The notes beneath the pieces were generated by a model. It was not told the DNA's origin, searched no databases, and saw only the letters and a program-made list of their open reading frames with translations. DNA of 64,000 nucleotides. Source: Hydractinia symbiolongicarpus. Its lineage: Eukaryota; Cnidaria; Hydrozoa; Anthoathecata; Hydractiniidae. Positions 60,456 to 64,000 of the stretch are shown one piece after another. A program made the position numbers and the translations under genes. Within the stretch, counting starts at the first letter, position 1. Every line of letters starts with the position of its first letter. The DNA is taken from the NCBI RefSeq assembly GCF_029227915.1, contig NC_079883.1, forward strand, positions 22,382,001-22,446,000, read 5' to 3'.

Positions 60456-63285
60456 CACAGAAATCCGCCCATCGAAGATATCTCCAACATCCGTATTTTG
60501 TGTATCCTTATTCTCCTGTCAGCATCAAGTAATGAACTACAATGTGGAATATAGCTGGGATTTATTAATTTTTCCGGCTAAAGACAGACGACGGATAAAT
60601 TAACTTCCTTCGTGTTTTAATGAAACAAAAGTTGTTATGTAAATTTACCACTATCTGACACATACATTTTTTTGTTACATTAACCACGATGACCCAATGG
60701 TTAATCATATCCGCTAATTTGAGGTTTACTCTTAAACAAAAACATATACAGGAAAGGTAGAGAATTCCATTTGATAATAATTGATGAATAGCAAATAGAA
60801 AAATATTAATATGTAATTATTTTTCTGGATACTTATAGCTTGTTACTTCTTCTTACGCCCACTTTGATGGCGTTATTTGCTGCAAAGAGGCGTATGGAGT
60901 TATAGATGCCCCGTCAAAATGGTAGACAGGCTGCCTAGTCTTCCATGGTGTTTATATTTGTTAAGTTGATTGTTGTAAAGAAAAAAGAGTTTTTTAAACC
61001 ATTACGATGACTTCATAACTTGAACTAAGAGCTTATGAAACTTTAGTCTTGATAATCGAAACGCAAAAGCTATATCCTTAGTTGTCAATAACAAAACATA
61101 CCAGTCTCTATATCCACATATCTAGCACTTCATTCAGAAATATCAAGCATTTTAACATAACTATAATATGACGTAATACCTTTATAACTCAATGATAACA
61201 ATTATCTATTGATACTCACTACATAAACCACTAAATAAAAGTCTGGCTTTTTCATCAAACCGCCTTCCGATATTTTCATCGGTCATCCCGGATATTTCAC
61301 AAAAGCCTTAGTTAAACAAATCAAGTTTTTAAATGAGTTGAAATGAAGGAACAAAGCAAAGAAATGTGGAAACCTATAATATGACCCGAAATACGCCGTC
61401 ATACTTGTAATAGATTCGCGAAAAGTCAGCTAAAGAGGTATGTGTGACGTCATCAAAAGCTGGAAATTTGTTCAAAATGCCACTATCTGAATAAAATTCA
61501 ATTGCTTTAGTTCTAGAGCGAATTTTTACATTCTGTTTGAAGTTTCAGAAAGCTAAATACAAGTTCTTTAACATATTTTGTAGTTTTTAGATAGACCGTA
61601 TGAAAAATTGCCAAATAATGCTTGAAGATCCGTCTTTTTCAGATTTTCTGGTAAAATCCGAAAAAATCGGGAAATTGGATTAATCACGTCTCCAAAACAT
61701 ACAAGTAAATTCTACTTGATGAATCAAAGTTGTGTTGTAAGTTTCAAGCTCTAAAGATAATCCTAACAAGAGTTATTATATTTTCCCCATTATAAGGATT
61801 TCACAGAGATTGTAGTTTCGACAAATAGCCAATATCAAAACCTCTGAAAGGTATGGGACCGGCATGCAGATTGAATATTGAAACTCAGTAAGTACCATAG
61901 CCATGCAACATATTATTAAGGAGTTATTAAAAAAAACCGTCAGCCGGGACCAAATAGAGATAAAACAAAGTTATATAAACAGAAGATTTCCCAGAATTTG
62001 GGAGACGTTAGTGAGGCTGGTCACCGATGCTCTATCAAGGAATTCAAAAGTTTAGGGCACAGGGCATTTCCCGTTCACAAGAGACCGATATGCATGTTAC
62101 AAGACCCTTCAGTCATAGTCACAACGGTTTTTTGTGACTATGAATGAAATAAAGTATTAAATACTTTCATTTTGAAGCATCCCCTTTTATGTTTTATGGT
62201 GTATCCACTATAATCAATGTGTTAACGAGGTCAGAAAACAGTATCTTAGGCACCGGAAGTCAGATTGTGTTAAATAGTTACAATATGTTTTCTATTAGAT
62301 CAAGTCGTTCAAGAATCAAAGTCGTTCTCATAGCTTTTTTCCGATTTTCGATATGGGTATGACGCTAGCTACATCTTAGAAAAAAATATATTTTTTGGAA
62401 CGAAATTGCCCTAAACAGTTTGGTTTTAATGTTGGATATGGTGTAACTAGGAGAATAAAAATATGGTGTAATGACAGATTAAATGTGTGTTTTGTAATTC
62501 TGTCTAAAATGATTTCATTTTTAAAAATCTACCAGGGCTATTCAATGATTAAATCTCATAACTAAAACACGAGGAAGGAGCTTAATATGACGCTTATTGG
62601 TGAAGAATATCTCTTTTGTTATAAATAAGCATGAATAATATAACATATTGTATTAACCTGCACATCGATTTATCTAGGTGTACACTTCCCTTAATGTGAA
62701 CACAAACTAAGCGCGCAAAAAAAGAGGATTGGTAACGCAGAAAACAGTTATTTTTGTGTAAACTTTTGGAGTTCTTTAAAAAAAGAAAGAACGCTTGTAG
62801 CCTTTGTATTTAGTATTTTGGATAGACAATTGGATAAATGGTATAGAAGTTAATATTTCTATAGTATTAGATAGCTAAAAACCCCTTCAGAAATTGAGTA
62901 AAAAGGAGGACGGAATGTTAAAATTGATAGCCGCAAGTAATTGAGAAAGTGCAGTGCAGTGCATTTTCCACATGATATACTTGACTATTTGACGGAAGGG
63001 TACAGACAGAACTCAGCGTTTGCGAATTTTTGATGTGGAGTGGATAATTGGAGTGAACCAAATGGAAATTCAACAGTTCATGGCAAAGGCATGTCCATTT
63101 AACAAAATATTGTTTCATATTATTTTGATGTATTGTTAACTTTGAAGAAACGAAAGTTAGCTGTAAAACTTGAAAAATACAACTAACTGCAGGTAGAATG
63201 CCTCTGATTATTGGTGAAATAACATCGTTGCCACCTCCAAGACTTTTCTAAAATTTTATTAGTGCCAAAATTTGTTGTTGCTAGA
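60456..63285. other. No gene recognised
   Basis: AT-rich sequence without recognisable exons, RNA genes or element ends. The frame at 62918-63118 matches nothing. Confidence 0.45.
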
Positions 63286-63506
63286 TCTTATTGTTAGACG
63301 TTATTGTTAGATGTTATTGTTAGATGCTGTTGTTAGATGTTGTTGTTATTTGTTGTTGTTAGATGTTGTTGTTAGATGTTGTTGTTAGATGTTGTTGTTA
63401 GATGTTACTGTTATAAGTTGTTGTTAGATGTTGTTGTTAAATGTTATTGTTAGATGTTATTGTTAAATGTTATTGTTAGATGTTATTGTTAGATGTTGTT
63501 GTTAGA

Positions 63507-63538
<32 letters not shown>

Positions 63539-63660
63539 TTAGATGTTGTTGTTAGATGTTACTGTTATAAGTTATTGTTAGATGCTGTTGTTAGATGTTG
63601 TTGTTAGATGTTATTGTTAAATGTTATTGTTAGATGTTATTGTTAGATGTTGTTGTTAGA

Positions 63661-63692
<32 letters not shown>

Positions 63693-63814
63693 TTAGATGT
63701 TGTTGTTAGATGTTACTGTTATAAGTTATTGTTAGATGCTGTTGTTAAATGTTATTGTTAGATGTTATTGTTAAATGTTATTGTTAGATGTTATTGTTAG
63801 ATGTTGTTGTTAGA

Positions 63815-63846
<32 letters not shown>

Positions 63847-63968
63847 TTAGATGTTGTTGTTAGATGTTACTGTTATAAGTTGTTGTTAGATGTTGTTGTT
63901 AAATGTTATTGTTAGATGTTATTGTTAAATGTTATTGTTAGATGTTATTGTTAGATGTTGTTGTTAGA

Positions 63969-64000
<32 letters not shown>
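63286..64000. repeat. Minisatellite (GTTGTTAGATGTT)n, continues past the window
   Basis: About 12-bp units of the form ttgttagatgtt, with g/a and spacing variants, form a higher-order repeat of about 154 bp: gttactgttataag occurs at 63403, 63558, 63712 and 63866. The array is cut by the window end. Confidence 0.95.

Overview
The window looks like nuclear DNA of an invertebrate animal, most likely a cnidarian (possibly a hydrozoan). It is AT-rich, its genes are split by GT-AG introns, it encodes animal extracellular modules (sushi, EGF, thrombospondin type 1, Ig, PLAC), and it is crowded with tRNA-derived SINEs, DNA-transposon remnants, Helitron ends and small foldback elements. The species is an inference from gene and repeat style.

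Four protein genes can be read exon by exon. (1) 1495-7705, minus: a complete splicing factor SF3A3 in six exons and 501 codons, the length of the human protein. (2) 28092-35480, minus: a complete 539-residue type I membrane protein with signal peptide, sushi, EGF, three sushi domains, one membrane segment and a cytoplasmic tail with LPSY and PPPY motifs, resembling the SUSD4/SUSD6 group. (3) 45420-46562, plus: a two-exon, 129-residue DUF4430-like protein without signal peptide. (4) 47331-54976, minus: seventeen exons of an ADAMTS-like protein (ADAMTSL1/3 type) with seven thrombospondin repeats, cysteine-rich and spacer domains, two Ig domains and a PLAC domain; only the exon with the start codon was not found. 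Genes 3 and 4 converge tail to tail, with poly(A) signals about 400 bp apart.

Between genes 1 and 2 lie a dense SINE and DNA-transposon block (10.0-14.4 kb), a 7-kb satellite of about 62 copies of a 112-bp unit (15.8-22.8 kb) with a decayed right edge, more SINEs, and two head-to-tail Helitron-like elements near 26 kb. Between genes 2 and 3 is a three-level nest: a short TIR element with apparent TA target duplication is split by a LINE (PHD finger, endonuclease, reverse transcriptase), which is itself split by a 1.54-kb insertion of unknown type. The last 8 kb has no recognisable gene. It holds Helitron-like ends on the minus strand and a minisatellite that runs off the window.

The genes do not form a pathway (pre-mRNA splicing, a cell-surface receptor, a small cytosolic protein, an extracellular-matrix protein). 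The most unusual observations are a 44-bp identical copy of SF3A3 exon 3 inside a SINE in its own intron, SINE families that exchange heads, cores and tails, a 30-bp intronic minisatellite carrying about twenty consensus 5' splice sites, and a hairpin-bearing satellite with block-duplicated higher-order structure. All exon boundaries were placed by hand from reading frame, splice consensus and family knowledge; no alignment was run.
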